A DNA stretch of 64,000 nucleotides from an uncultured Mycoplasmatota bacterium (GTDB taxonomy: Bacteria; Bacillota_I; Bacilli_A; RF39; UBA660): NCBI GenBank assembly GCA_900542735.1, contig UQOS01000004.1, positions 1 to 64,000 of the forward strand, read 5' to 3'. The position numbers and the translations under genes are program-made. Of the stretch, positions 53,239 to 62,772 are shown in pieces (the stretch's first letter is position 1; each line of letters starts with the position of its first letter). The notes below the pieces were generated by a model. The model had not been told where the DNA came from and did not search any database. It saw nothing but the letters and a program-made list of their open reading frames with translations.

Positions 53239-54781
53239 GAAAAATATATTAATAGTAATAATTGTCTTCTTACTATCTTGTCTTCTATTAGTAATAGGTA
53301 GTAATCCTAATACTTTATCTGCTAAAATACTTGGATTAGAATCTAAAATAGAAAGTCCTAGACAACTATATAATGTTTATTTAGCAGGAAAATCAATTGG
53401 CATCATAGAATCAAAAGAGGATTTAGAAAACTATATTGATGAAAAACAACAGGAATTAAAAAATAAATATCATGTAGATAAAGTATATGCTCCTAATGAT
53501 TTAGATATTGTGAAAGAAATTACTTATGATAATAAGATTTCAACAGTAGAAGAAATCTATAAGAAAATAGAAAATATTAAAGGAGCTTCTTCTTTTACGA
53601 TTGATGGTTATAAAATTTATATTAAAGGAATAGAAAAGAAGAATGAAGATGGAACTACTACCACAACAGATGATGTAACACTATATGTTCTAGATAAAGA
53701 TATTTTTACCAATTCTGTTACAAAAACTATCACTGCTTTTATTGATAATGATACTTATGAAGCTTATTTGAATGATAATCAAAAAAAGATAGAAGGTAAC
53801 GATACTGGAACCATTATTGAAAATTTATATATTCAAAATACGATTACGATTAAAAAAGATCGTATACCAGCTGGAGATAAAATATATGAAACAGAAGAAG
53901 AATTAAGTAAATTTTTACTATTTGGTACAACTGATGAACAAGAAACTTATATTGTAAAAGCAGGAGATACCATTGAAGAAATATCGAATAATAATAAACT
54001 ATCAACAGAAGAATTTTTAATAGCCAATACTAACTTTAAAACAGCCCAAGATTTATTATACCCAGGTCAAGAAGTAAAGTTAGGATTAATCTCCCCAAAA
54101 TTTGATTTAGTAGAAGTAGAACATGTTGTATCTCAAAAACCAATTAAAATGGAGACTATCTATAAAGATGATGATACCCAGTATGTAGGTTATGAAAAAG
54201 TAGAGCAGGATGGTAAAGATGGACTAGCACTTGTTACTGAAAAGATTCAATTAGTAAATGGTGAAATTCAAGATACTGTTCAAGCAAATAGTGTTATCTT
54301 ATCACCATCAATTAATAAAATTGTAGTCAGAGGTACTAAGCGTTATTCATCTAGCAGCTTAGGTCCGAATGTTGATGTTCCTGTTGGTATTGGTAGTTGG
54401 GTATGGCCTACTAATTCGCCATATACAATATCAAGTTATTTCTCATGGCGTTGGGGTAAACATCACGATGCTGTTGATATTACTGGTAGTGGTTATGGCT
54501 CTCCAATAAAAGCAGCCAACAATGGTATTATCGTTCAGTCAGGTTATACTTCAACCAATGGTAATTATATTATAATAGCTCATCAAAATGGTTATTACAC
54601 TATGTATGCCCATATGGCAGCAAGATATAAACAAGTTGGAGATATAGTCATGGCAGGTGATCAAATAGGTACAATGGGAAATACTGGTTTTGCATATGGT
54701 GTTCACTTACACTTTGGTTTATATAATGGTTATCCATTTAGAGGAGGAGTAGCGATAAATCCGCTAAACTTATATCAATAA
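53231..54781 (+). CDS. LysM-G5-M23 cell wall endopeptidase
   Basis: This 516-residue protein has an N-terminal membrane anchor (about residues 5-27), a helical/coiled region, a LysM domain with YIVKAGDTIEEISNNNK (about 240-290), a G5-like domain (about 300-375), and an M23 peptidase domain with HHDAVDITG (ligands H and D, about 415-424) and HLHFG (about 497). It probably cuts peptide cross-links of peptidoglycan outside the membrane, in growth or spore formation. It lies between dnaB and yycJ, a place held by other genes in B. subtilis. GGGTGA precedes the ATG. Confidence 0.9.
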   Translation: MDKKNILIVIIVFLLSCLLLVIGSNPNTLSAKILGLESKIESPRQLYNVYLAGKSIGIIESKEDLENYIDEKQQELKNKYHVDKVYAPNDLDIVKEITYDNKISTVEEIYKKIENIKGASSFTIDGYKIYIKGIEKKNEDGTTTTTDDVTLYVLDKDIFTNSVTKTITAFIDNDTYEAYLNDNQKKIEGNDTGTIIENLYIQNTITIKKDRIPAGDKIYETEEELSKFLLFGTTDEQETYIVKAGDTIEEISNNNKLSTEEFLIANTNFKTAQDLLYPGQEVKLGLISPKFDLVEVEHVVSQKPIKMETIYKDDDTQYVGYEKVEQDGKDGLALVTEKIQLVNGEIQDTVQANSVILSPSINKIVVRGTKRYSSSSLGPNVDVPVGIGSWVWPTNSPYTISSYFSWRWGKHHDAVDITGSGYGSPIKAANNGIIVQSGYTSTNGNYIIIAHQNGYYTMYAHMAARYKQVGDIVMAGDQIGTMGNTGFAYGVHLHFGLYNGYPFRGGVAINPLNLYQ

Positions 54782-55539
54782 TGAAAGTAAAAGTATTAGC
54801 AAGTGGTTCTAAAGGAAATAGTACATTAATTAGAACCAGTGAAGTAAAAGTCTTAATTGATATTGGAATTAATTATCAGACTCTAGCTTCAGAGTTAGAA
54901 AAACTAAACCTAACGCCAAATGATTTAGATGCTATCTTAATTACTCATACACATAGTGACCACATAAAAGGATTACAGGTATTAGTAAAAAAGACAAATC
55001 TAAGAGTATATGCCTTAGAAGAAATGTTAGAGGAATTATCAAAAAAGATTCCTCTTGATAACATTTTTATTTATGAAAATCCTTTCGAAATAGGAGATTT
55101 AAAAATTAATATTATCAGAATTTCTCATGATGTAGAAGGAGTAGGATTTATTATTGAGCATCGTAATCATTCTCTAGTCTATATCACAGATACCGGTTAT
55201 ATCAATAGAAGATATTTACCTCTCATGACCAATAAAGATGTCTATATTATAGAAAGCAACCATGATGAAAAAATGTTAATGGAAGGTCCATACCCCTATA
55301 TTTTAAAACAAAGAGTAATTAGTGATAAAGGCCATCTTTCTAATAACACAGTAGCAGAATATTTACTAGAAATAACTGGAACAAATACCAAAAAAATAGT
55401 GTTAGCACATATTAGTGAAAAAAATAATACCGAAGAATTAGCTATTTCCACAACCAAAAATCTATTAGAAGAACATGGTATTTATAAAGATATTGTGGTA
55501 GCAAGGCAATATGAATCTTTAGAAGAAATAGAGGTATAA
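54781..55539 (+). CDS. yycJ: YycJ/WalJ family metallo-beta-lactamase-fold exonuclease
   Basis: This 252-residue protein shows ASGSKGNSTLIRT, the metal motif ITHTHSDHIKGL (HxHxDH, about residues 58-69), YITDTGYINRRYL and VLAHISEKNN. YycJ enzymes are 5' double-stranded DNA exonucleases linked with mismatch repair in Bacillota. It overlaps the peptidase gene stop (TAATG). No walRK genes lie beside it here. Confidence 0.93.
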   Translation: MKVKVLASGSKGNSTLIRTSEVKVLIDIGINYQTLASELEKLNLTPNDLDAILITHTHSDHIKGLQVLVKKTNLRVYALEEMLEELSKKIPLDNIFIYENPFEIGDLKINIIRISHDVEGVGFIIEHRNHSLVYITDTGYINRRYLPLMTNKDVYIIESNHDEKMLMEGPYPYILKQRVISDKGHLSNNTVAEYLLEITGTNTKKIVLAHISEKNNTEELAISTTKNLLEEHGIYKDIVVARQYESLEEIEV

Positions 55540-55540
55540 A

Positions 55541-55996
55541 ATGATTAAAATAATATGTATTGGTAAATTAAAAGAAAATTATTTAAAAGATGCCGAACAA
55601 GAGTATTTAAAAAGATTAAAAAAATATACACAAATAGAATTAATTGAATTACCAGATTCTAATATAGATGATGAAAAAATAGCGTTAGAAAAAGAAAAGA
55701 ATCAAATACTAAAGTATATAAAACCAAAAGAATATCTAGTAACCTTAGAAATAGAAGGAAATCAGTTATCATCACTAGCATTTGCTGATAAAATTGATAA
55801 AACCTTGATAACTTCTAGTGATATTACCTTTTTAATAGGTGGCTCTTATGGAATACACCCAAGTATTAAAGAAATGTCAAACTATAAATTATCTTTTTCT
55901 AAGATGACATTTCCTCATCAATTATTTCGTATTCTGTTATTAGAACAGTTATTTAGAAGTTATAAAATTTTAAACAACGAAAAATACCATAAATAG
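55541..55996 (+). CDS. rlmH: 23S rRNA (pseudouridine(1915)-N3)-methyltransferase
   Basis: This 151-residue SPOUT methyltransferase shows KIICIGKLKENYLKDAEQEY, the knot motif FLIGGSYGIHPSIK (about residues 103-116) and MTFPHQLFRILLLEQLFRSYKI at the C-terminus. It follows yycJ as in B. subtilis (with htrA missing here). Confidence 0.97.
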   Translation: MIKIICIGKLKENYLKDAEQEYLKRLKKYTQIELIELPDSNIDDEKIALEKEKNQILKYIKPKEYLVTLEIEGNQLSSLAFADKIDKTLITSSDITFLIGGSYGIHPSIKEMSNYKLSFSKMTFPHQLFRILLLEQLFRSYKILNNEKYHK

Positions 55997-56006
55997 TGGT
56001 ATTTTT
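55981..56006. terminator. Terminator between convergent rlmH and M3-like gene
   Basis: AAAATACCA and TGGTATTTT form a perfect 9-bp stem with a 7-base loop, followed by T on the plus side and four T on the minus side. It overlaps the ends of both genes. Confidence 0.8.
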
Positions 56007-57144
56007 ATTTTAAATAAGTATTGATTCTTTCAATTTTTTTCTGTAAAGGAACATAGTTTTCATCTTTACCTATAAAACTAATATGATTATCAGTAAGATT
56101 TTGAAATACATTATCTTTATTATTACGAATTTTTTCAAGTCTATAAATAGCTTTTTCTATATCACTATCTGCTTCTAACTCTAAATCTAGACTAGTTAGA
56201 AAAGAAAATAAATATTTAATACTAACAACAGGATCAGATTGTAAACTATTTATCAAAATCGTTTCATCAATATCAAATGGTAATTCTTCTTTTAATATCT
56301 TTTCTTGAATATATTGAATATCGATAGCTTTTCTATGATCAACCAGACTAACACCTGTATCTAGAATAAAGAAATCAAGAAAGTCATTATAAATATTTTC
56401 AAAGTCGATAAATTCTAATAAATCAATACTTTCATCATCAAAATTCTCTTTTAAATATCTTCTAGCTAAATATTCAAAGAAAAATCCCTCTAATTCCATT
56501 AAATAATAATGATTGCTTATTAAACTATTAATATCATCATTTTTAAGCATAATGGCATGCCCCATTTCATGAATTAAGGAAATAAAATCATTTATAGTAT
56601 TGTTTTTTAAAATATGAATATAAGGAGTATAAATAGGATATCTAAAGGGAATTGTTTCTCCAGCAAGAGAATAATCCTCATAACTAAAATGAAGTAAGTT
56701 CTTTCTTTTTAAAATATATTCTTCAAATAAACTTAAATATTTTTTATTTGGTAGCCATTTAAAAAAATCATAGCTCATCTCTACAATCTCATCATCAGTT
56801 AATCCTATAATAGGTAATATATTTTCATCTTCGTATGGTTTTAAATTACGAAACTCTAATGTAGCACTTAGTAATGTTTCCGTAATATATTTAGGAATAT
56901 TTAAATAACTTTTATATATTTTAGTTGGTAAAAATCTATTTTTATCTTTGTAGAAAATAAAAGTAGGAGAAGGAGATTCTAATTTATTTTTATCTAACAG
57001 ATAATTTTTCATATTTTCCAGCTGATAAATGCGATATTCACATTCATTTTTTTCACTAGAATTAAAAATACTAATTTGTTTATGTAATTTCTTATATTCC
57101 TCAATATGTTTATCAAACAGAGAAACACTCCATCTGTACTCCAT
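56005..57144 (-). CDS. M3-like zinc metallopeptidase
   Basis: This 379-residue protein has the gluzincin motif HEMGHAIM (about residue 200) and a downstream glutamate in MELEGFFFEYLARR, 25-30 residues later, as in M3 oligopeptidases (oligoendopeptidase F type). It is shorter than PepF (about 600 residues) and the N-terminal half is diverged. No signal peptide is seen, so it is probably cytoplasmic. The ATG at 57144 has GGGAGA upstream. It is the only minus-strand gene on the right arm and is read against replication. Substrate unknown. Confidence 0.75.
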   Translation of the reverse strand: MEYRWSVSLFDKHIEEYKKLHKQISIFNSSEKNECEYRIYQLENMKNYLLDKNKLESPSPTFIFYKDKNRFLPTKIYKSYLNIPKYITETLLSATLEFRNLKPYEDENILPIIGLTDDEIVEMSYDFFKWLPNKKYLSLFEEYILKRKNLLHFSYEDYSLAGETIPFRYPIYTPYIHILKNNTINDFISLIHEMGHAIMLKNDDINSLISNHYYLMELEGFFFEYLARRYLKENFDDESIDLLEFIDFENIYNDFLDFFILDTGVSLVDHRKAIDIQYIQEKILKEELPFDIDETILINSLQSDPVVSIKYLFSFLTSLDLELEADSDIEKAIYRLEKIRNNKDNVFQNLTDNHISFIGKDENYVPLQKKIERINTYLK

Positions 57145-57283
57145 AAAAATTCTCCCTTTCAAATAATTTCCTGTATTATACCACATAAACTAAAAAATAA
57201 TATCTTTTATTTTCTGAATATGACCAAATAGTCACTAGAAAAGAAAAGGAATAGTGTATAATAAAAAAGAAAGGAACCTAATT

Positions 57284-57970
57284 ATGAAAATACTAATGAT
57301 AGAAGATGACGAAGCTATTCGTACGGGATTAAAATACTATTTAGAACAAGAAAACTTTGAAGTAATAGAAACAGATAATGGAAAAGATAGTTTAAAAATA
57401 TTAACAGATGAAGAGATTTCTATTTGTCTATTAGATGTGAATTTACCCGATATAAATGGTTTTGATTTATTTAAAAAGCTAAAAGAAATAAAAGATATCC
57501 CAATTATCTTTTTAACAGCCAATGATTTAGAAACTTCAATCGTAATGGGATTAGATATGGGAGCAGATGATTATGTTACCAAACCATTTAGAGCACGAGA
57601 GTTAATTTCAAGAATTCATAATGCATTAAGAAAAAAAAGGCAAGGAACTACTAATATAATTCATTTTAAAAATATTACTGTAGACTTAAATGGCGCTAGA
57701 GTTTTAAAAGATAATAAAGATGTTTTCCTAACAGCACTAGAGTATAAAATTGTTTTAACATTCTTTTTAAACCCTAATGTTATTTTTACGAGAGAAAAAA
57801 TACTAGCAGATATTTGGGATGTTAATGAAGAATATGTAAACGATAATACTCTAACGGTATACATTAAAAGAATAAGAGAAAAATTAGAAAAAGATCCAAC
57901 TAATCCTAAAATTATTGTAACCGTAAGAGGAATTGGTTATAAATTAGGAGAAGAAAATGCTAAGAGATAA
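57284..57970 (+). CDS. OmpR-family response regulator
   Basis: This 228-residue protein has a receiver domain with MIEDDEA, the phospho-acceptor aspartate in LLDVNLPDINGFD (about residue 51), FLTAND and the lysine in YVTKPF, and a winged-helix output domain with VFLTALEYKIVLTFF and TLTVYIKRIREKLE. It forms a unit with the kinase and ABC transporter that follow, like BceR. AGGAACC precedes the ATG at 57284. Confidence 0.95.
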   Translation: MKILMIEDDEAIRTGLKYYLEQENFEVIETDNGKDSLKILTDEEISICLLDVNLPDINGFDLFKKLKEIKDIPIIFLTANDLETSIVMGLDMGADDYVTKPFRARELISRIHNALRKKRQGTTNIIHFKNITVDLNGARVLKDNKDVFLTALEYKIVLTFFLNPNVIFTREKILADIWDVNEEYVNDNTLTVYIKRIREKLEKDPTNPKIIVTVRGIGYKLGEENAKR

Positions 57971-58961
57971 AGAAAATAAAAAACTATTACTGTTTCATAG
58001 TATCATTCTGTTATTACTAATCTTTTCTTTAATTACATTAAAAATAGAACTAAATATAATCTTACTGGTAACCATATTCTATCTAATCACGATTATCATT
58101 ACTTGGTACCATTTATATAAGAAAAATAAAAAAATAAAAAATCTATCTACTTATATGAATAATATCTTAAACAATAATTATTCACTAGATATTAGAGATT
58201 ATGAAGAAGGAAATTTAAGTAATTTAAAAAATGATATCTATAAAATGACAGTAAAACTAAAAGAACAGAGTGATTTAAGTCAAAAAGAAAAGAAATATTT
58301 AGAAGAAGTATTATCAGATATTTCACATCAGTTAAAAACACCACTTACTAGTATGTATGTAATTAATGATGTTTTATTATCTGATAAAAAGATAGATGAT
58401 TCCAAAAAACAAGAATTCTTAATAAAAAACAGAAAAGAATTAGAAAGAATTGAATGGTTGGTAACTTCACTTTTAAAAATGTCTCGTCTAGATAGTGGTA
58501 GTGAAAAAATTATACCTAAGGAAACAAAACTTGATGATTTAATTAGAAAAACAGTAACGCCACTAGAAATCCCTATTGAACTAAAAAATCAACACCTAAT
58601 ATTAGATTATGATAAGAATATCAAATTAAATATTGATCTTAATTGGACTACAGAAGCTCTAATTAATATTTTAAAAAATGCCCACGAACATACCAAAGAA
58701 AACGGTACGATTCAAATAAAAGTAAAAGATACTGTCATTTATACCGAAATAGAAATCATAGATACAGGAGAAGGAATTTCTACTACTGATTTACCACATA
58801 TTTTTGAACGCTTTTATAAAGGAAAGACAAATAAAGAAAGTATTGGAATAGGACTTAACATGGCTAAAAAAATCATTAATTTAGAAAAAGGCGATATTAA
58901 AGTAATTTCTAATTCTAATGGCACAACTTTTAATATTAAATTCTATAAGCAAATTATTTAG
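57957..58961 (+). CDS. Sensor histidine kinase, intramembrane-sensing (BceS-like)
   Basis: This 334-residue kinase has two membrane segments (about residues 10-28 and 31-50) with almost no outside loop, then the H box DISHQLKTPLTS (about residue 124), N box NILKNAHEHT, and DTGEGISTTDLPHIFERFYKGK. Kinases of this kind do not sense a ligand themselves but take a signal from a partner ABC transporter in peptide-antibiotic resistance modules. The transporter follows 75 bases later. GGAGAAG precedes the ATG within the regulator gene. Confidence 0.93.
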   Translation: MLRDKENKKLLLFHSIILLLLIFSLITLKIELNIILLVTIFYLITIIITWYHLYKKNKKIKNLSTYMNNILNNNYSLDIRDYEEGNLSNLKNDIYKMTVKLKEQSDLSQKEKKYLEEVLSDISHQLKTPLTSMYVINDVLLSDKKIDDSKKQEFLIKNRKELERIEWLVTSLLKMSRLDSGSEKIIPKETKLDDLIRKTVTPLEIPIELKNQHLILDYDKNIKLNIDLNWTTEALINILKNAHEHTKENGTIQIKVKDTVIYTEIEIIDTGEGISTTDLPHIFERFYKGKTNKESIGIGLNMAKKIINLEKGDIKVISNSNGTTFNIKFYKQII

Positions 58962-59036
58962 TGACAAAATTGTAAGAAGAAAAGTCACTATTTAGTAATA
59001 TATTCTAACTATAATGGTAGTTGTAAGGAGGAAAAA

Positions 59037-59717
59037 ATGGAAATTTTAAAAGTAAAAAATTTATGTAAAAACTATGGAAAGGGAAATACTTTAGTAAAAG
59101 CCTTAGACAACATTAGTTTTAGTGTAGAAAAAGGAGAATTTGTAGCAATTGTTGGAGCATCAGGAAGTGGAAAAAGTACCTTATTACATCTATTAGGAGG
59201 AGTGGATCATCCAACAAGTGGGGAAATTATTATAGATGGTGAAAATATTTATAAATTAAATGAAAATAACTTAGCTATTTTTAGAAGAAGACAAGTAGGA
59301 TTAATCTATCAATTTTATAATTTAATTCCTATTTTAAATGTAGAAGAAAATATTACCTTACCTATTTTATTAGACGGTAGAACGCCAGATAAAGCTTATC
59401 TAAAAGAGTTAATAGATATTTTAGGCTTAAAAAATAGAATCAATCATTTACCAAATGAATTATCAGGAGGACAGCAACAAAGAGTATCGATTGGTAGAGC
59501 ACTTATGAATAGACCAGCTTTACTTCTAGCTGATGAACCAACTGGTAACCTAGATTCTAAAGCTAGTCATGATATTATGGAATTATTAAAAATGTCAAAT
59601 GAAAAATATAAACAAACAATTATTATGATTACTCACGACTATAATTTAGCTTTAAATGCCAACCGTATTATTACGATAGATGATGGAAAGATTATTTCTG
59701 ATGAGAAGGTAAAGTAA
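59037..59717 (+). CDS. ABC transporter ATP-binding protein (MacB/BceA type)
   Basis: This 226-residue protein has Walker A GASGSGKSTLLHLLGG (about residues 38-53), the Q loop YQFYNLIPILNVEENI typical of the LolD/MacB/BceA family, the signature LSGGQQQR (about 140) and Walker B LLLADEPTGNLDS. AAGGAGG precedes the ATG. It pairs with the large permease that follows. Confidence 0.95.
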   Translation: MEILKVKNLCKNYGKGNTLVKALDNISFSVEKGEFVAIVGASGSGKSTLLHLLGGVDHPTSGEIIIDGENIYKLNENNLAIFRRRQVGLIYQFYNLIPILNVEENITLPILLDGRTPDKAYLKELIDILGLKNRINHLPNELSGGQQQRVSIGRALMNRPALLLADEPTGNLDSKASHDIMELLKMSNEKYKQTIIMITHDYNLALNANRIITIDDGKIISDEKVK

Positions 59718-59718
59718 T

Positions 59719-62268
59719 ATGAATATTTTAAATAAATTAACACTAAAGCATTTAAAACTAAATAAAAGAAGAACGATAGTTACTATTATTGGTATTATCT
59801 TATCTACTTCATTAATGGTAGGAATCGGTTTACTTCTATCAACTATGCGTGAAAATATGATAGATATGGTAATAGCAGAAAATGGAAATAGACATATGAC
59901 TATCTATGATATGAATCAAAATGAATATCATAAGTTAACTCAAGAAAAAGAAATTCAAAAAATAGAATTAGCAGAAGAAATAGGGTATGCTGAATTAAAT
60001 AATTCTATAGAATACGCTTACTCTTATATTAAAGTAATTGGTGCCGATAAAAACTATTTAGATACAATTACCCTAAGTGAAGGTAGATTACCAGTAAATG
60101 ATAAAGAAATTATTATCAAAAGACTAAATAGTAATTTAAATGTAAAACTAGGAGATACCATTACCCTAGAATTAGGAAAAATAATTTCAGAAGAAGAAAA
60201 TATTGTAGACGATTTATTAGAAGAAACTCCAATTACTTTTGAAAAACAGGAAACAAAAACTTATCAAGTAGTAGGTATTATCGATAATGACATTAATCAA
60301 TTATATTCAGATTATGGTATTTATTTTTATACTTATCAAGATAGTATGAAAACAGATTCTATTACTGCTAACATTCTTTTTAAAAATGTAAAAGATGCTA
60401 GAAAAAATATAGAAGAAATTACTGACAAACTTCATTTAGAAGATGAAAATGTAGCGATTAATGAATCCCTTTTAAACCTATATGGTTCTAGTCGTTACTC
60501 TAATTTAGTATCATCATTATTAAATACAATGATAATTATTTTAGTAATTCTATCAATTGGGTGTGCTATCGTAATTTATAATTCTTTTGCAATTAGCGTT
60601 ATGGAAAGAAAGAAACAATTTGGCTTACTTTCTAGTATTGGAGCAACAAAAAAACAAATCCGAAAAACCGTTTTCTTTGAAGCCTTTGTAGTAGGCCTAA
60701 TTGGAATTATCTTAGGTATCATTGGTGCCTATATTGGAATTGGTGTCGTATTATTAATCATTAATAAATTATTGCCAGGAGTTTTTGGAAATGGTTGCGA
60801 GTTAAAATTGGTTACTTATCCACTCTTTATTATTATACCTATTATATTCATGATAATTACGATTTTAATATCTGCATTCATTCCTGCCAAAAGTGCTAGT
60901 AAAATCACGCCAATTCAAGCAATTCGATTAAATGATGATATTAAAATAAAAGGAAAAAAGTTAAAAACTCCTAAAATCATTCGTAAACTATTCGGTATGG
61001 AGGGAGAAATTGCCCTAAAAAATATGAAACGAAATAAGAAAAAATATCGTATTACGATTCTTTCATTATTCGTAAGTATTGTTTTATTTATTGTTTTCTC
61101 TGGGTATATGAAATATGCTTTATCAGGAATAGATAGTTATACAGAATTACCAAATTATGATGCCATTTTAAGTTACTATTTAACGAGTGAAAATAGAATA
61201 AGTGAAAAAGATTACTTAGAAGAAATAGCTAAAAACACGGATATTAAAAAGCTATTTCAATATCATATTTATCATTTAGTTACCGATACCAATTTAAATA
61301 AAAAAGAATACTATAATGATAAATTCTATGAATTAGAACAGACTTCTATTGCTAGAATGGACAATGTGTTATTACTACAGGTAAATGATAAGACCTATCA
61401 GAATATGTTAAAAGCAATTAATAAGAAAGAAATAAAACCAATCATTTATAACCATTATGAAAAAATAACTTATGCTAATAATAAAAGAAAAAGTTATAGT
61501 ATCAATAAATATACTTCTAACTTGAAAGAAAGTATCAATTTGTGTGAAACAAAATATGTTAGTGATGACGAAATATACAAAGACTGTAAGTATAAATTAA
61601 ATAACTATTATATAGCAGATATTGATTTCTTTGGAAACGATTTAATTAATGATAACAATTCATTAATAGTAATAGTACCCTATAATTATTTCAGTGATTT
61701 AACAGATTTTAATGATGGAGAAGAAACAGGTAACTTGTTTAAATTAGATGATGATAAAAACTTACAGAGTAATTTAGATGAATTAGAACAGAAATATGGT
61801 ATTTCTTACAACTATAATAATCTAAAAGAAAATTTTAAATTAACTAGAAATCTTATATTCTGTGTAAAATTATTAGTATATGGTTTCGTAGTATTAGTAA
61901 CTCTAATAGGTGTAACAAGTGTCTTTAATACCATTAACACAAGTATTCACTTAAGAAGAAAAGAATTTGCTATGTTAAGAAGTGTAGGTTTGTCTAGTCA
62001 TGGATTTAATAAAATTTTATTATTTGAAAGCCTATTCTTTGGATTAAAATCATTATTATATTCTCTACCAGTTAGTCTAGGTATTATCTACTTATTATAC
62101 TTATCATTTACGAATATGACAGATTATGATAGAATCCTAATTCCATATAAGAGTATTTTAATAGCTGTAATTGGAGTATTTATTATCATATTAATTTCTA
62201 CCGTCTATGCAACAAGAAAAATAAGACATGAAAATATCTTAGAAGCAATTAGAGAAGAAAATATTTAA
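59719..62268 (+). CDS. FtsX-type ABC transporter permease
   Basis: This 849-residue permease has two FtsX domains. An N-terminal membrane segment (about 18-36) is followed by a large extracellular domain, three membrane segments (about 270-395) and FIPAKSASKITPIQAIRLND. A second half starts IALKNMKRNKKKYR with a membrane segment, a second outside domain, three more segments and VYATRKIRHENILEAI. It is longer than BceB (about 650), closer to eight-helix transporters with two outside domains. With the kinase and regulator it probably senses or removes cell-wall-active peptides. The substrate is unknown. Confidence 0.88.
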   Translation: MNILNKLTLKHLKLNKRRTIVTIIGIILSTSLMVGIGLLLSTMRENMIDMVIAENGNRHMTIYDMNQNEYHKLTQEKEIQKIELAEEIGYAELNNSIEYAYSYIKVIGADKNYLDTITLSEGRLPVNDKEIIIKRLNSNLNVKLGDTITLELGKIISEEENIVDDLLEETPITFEKQETKTYQVVGIIDNDINQLYSDYGIYFYTYQDSMKTDSITANILFKNVKDARKNIEEITDKLHLEDENVAINESLLNLYGSSRYSNLVSSLLNTMIIILVILSIGCAIVIYNSFAISVMERKKQFGLLSSIGATKKQIRKTVFFEAFVVGLIGIILGIIGAYIGIGVVLLIINKLLPGVFGNGCELKLVTYPLFIIIPIIFMIITILISAFIPAKSASKITPIQAIRLNDDIKIKGKKLKTPKIIRKLFGMEGEIALKNMKRNKKKYRITILSLFVSIVLFIVFSGYMKYALSGIDSYTELPNYDAILSYYLTSENRISEKDYLEEIAKNTDIKKLFQYHIYHLVTDTNLNKKEYYNDKFYELEQTSIARMDNVLLLQVNDKTYQNMLKAINKKEIKPIIYNHYEKITYANNKRKSYSINKYTSNLKESINLCETKYVSDDEIYKDCKYKLNNYYIADIDFFGNDLINDNNSLIVIVPYNYFSDLTDFNDGEETGNLFKLDDDKNLQSNLDELEQKYGISYNYNNLKENFKLTRNLIFCVKLLVYGFVVLVTLIGVTSVFNTINTSIHLRRKEFAMLRSVGLSSHGFNKILLFESLFFGLKSLLYSLPVSLGIIYLLYLSFTNMTDYDRILIPYKSILIAVIGVFIIILISTVYATRKIRHENILEAIREENI

Positions 62269-62288
62269 AAGACCATTCGGTCTTTTTT
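62267..62288 (+). terminator. Intrinsic terminator after the ABC permease
   Basis: AAAAGACC and GGTCTTTT form an 8-bp stem with a 4-base loop ATTC followed by TT. Confidence 0.85.
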
Positions 62289-62332
62289 GTATGCAATAGG
62301 TTAACTTTTAACATAAAATCAAAAAATTTACA

Positions 62333-62357
62333 TATAATTAACTTATCTTAAGGTAAG
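62333..62357 (+). promoter_or_regulatory. Promoter -10 and near-palindromic operator before the XRE gene
   Basis: TATAAT lies at 62333-62338. CTTATCTTAAGGTAAG at 62342-62357 is a palindrome with one mismatched pair, placed between the -10 and the ATG and touching the ribosome binding site (AAGGGG). It could be an operator for the regulator encoded next. Confidence 0.5.
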
Positions 62358-62365
62358 GGGATTTT

Positions 62366-62719
62366 ATGTTAGTATTTCAAAAAAGATTAAAAGAAACAAG
62401 AAAAGATAGAGAATTAACACAAGAAGAATTAGGAAAAGCTATCTATGTAAGTAAGCAAGAAGTATGTCTATATGAAAGTGGTAAAAGAACACCACCTATA
62501 GATGTATTAATTAAAATAGCCAATTTTTTAGAAGTAGATTTCCTATGGTTAATTGGTATGGAATTAGAATTTCCAAAAGCAAAAAATCGTATTGTGAGTT
62601 TATCTGATGAAGATATTAAAATCATAGATGCTTTAAAGAAAGACAGTACACTCTATGAAAAATTCTTAATGGATCCAGATAGAGCGATTACAGATATTAC
62701 GAATCATTTAAAAAAGTAA
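62366..62719 (+). CDS. XRE-family transcriptional regulator
   Basis: This 117-residue protein has an N-terminal helix-turn-helix (residues 1-65) with ELTQEELGKAIYVSKQEVCLY and GKRTPPIDVLIKIANFLEV, followed by a short C-terminal helical part that may dimerise. It starts at an ATG with AAGGGG upstream. It lies behind the ABC module terminator; its target may be its own promoter. Confidence 0.88.
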   Translation: MLVFQKRLKETRKDRELTQEELGKAIYVSKQEVCLYESGKRTPPIDVLIKIANFLEVDFLWLIGMELEFPKAKNRIVSLSDEDIKIIDALKKDSTLYEKFLMDPDRAITDITNHLKK

Positions 62720-62772
62720 TAAACCGACAATATTTTTAATATCATTTATCTATGATAGGTATAGGTGATGAT

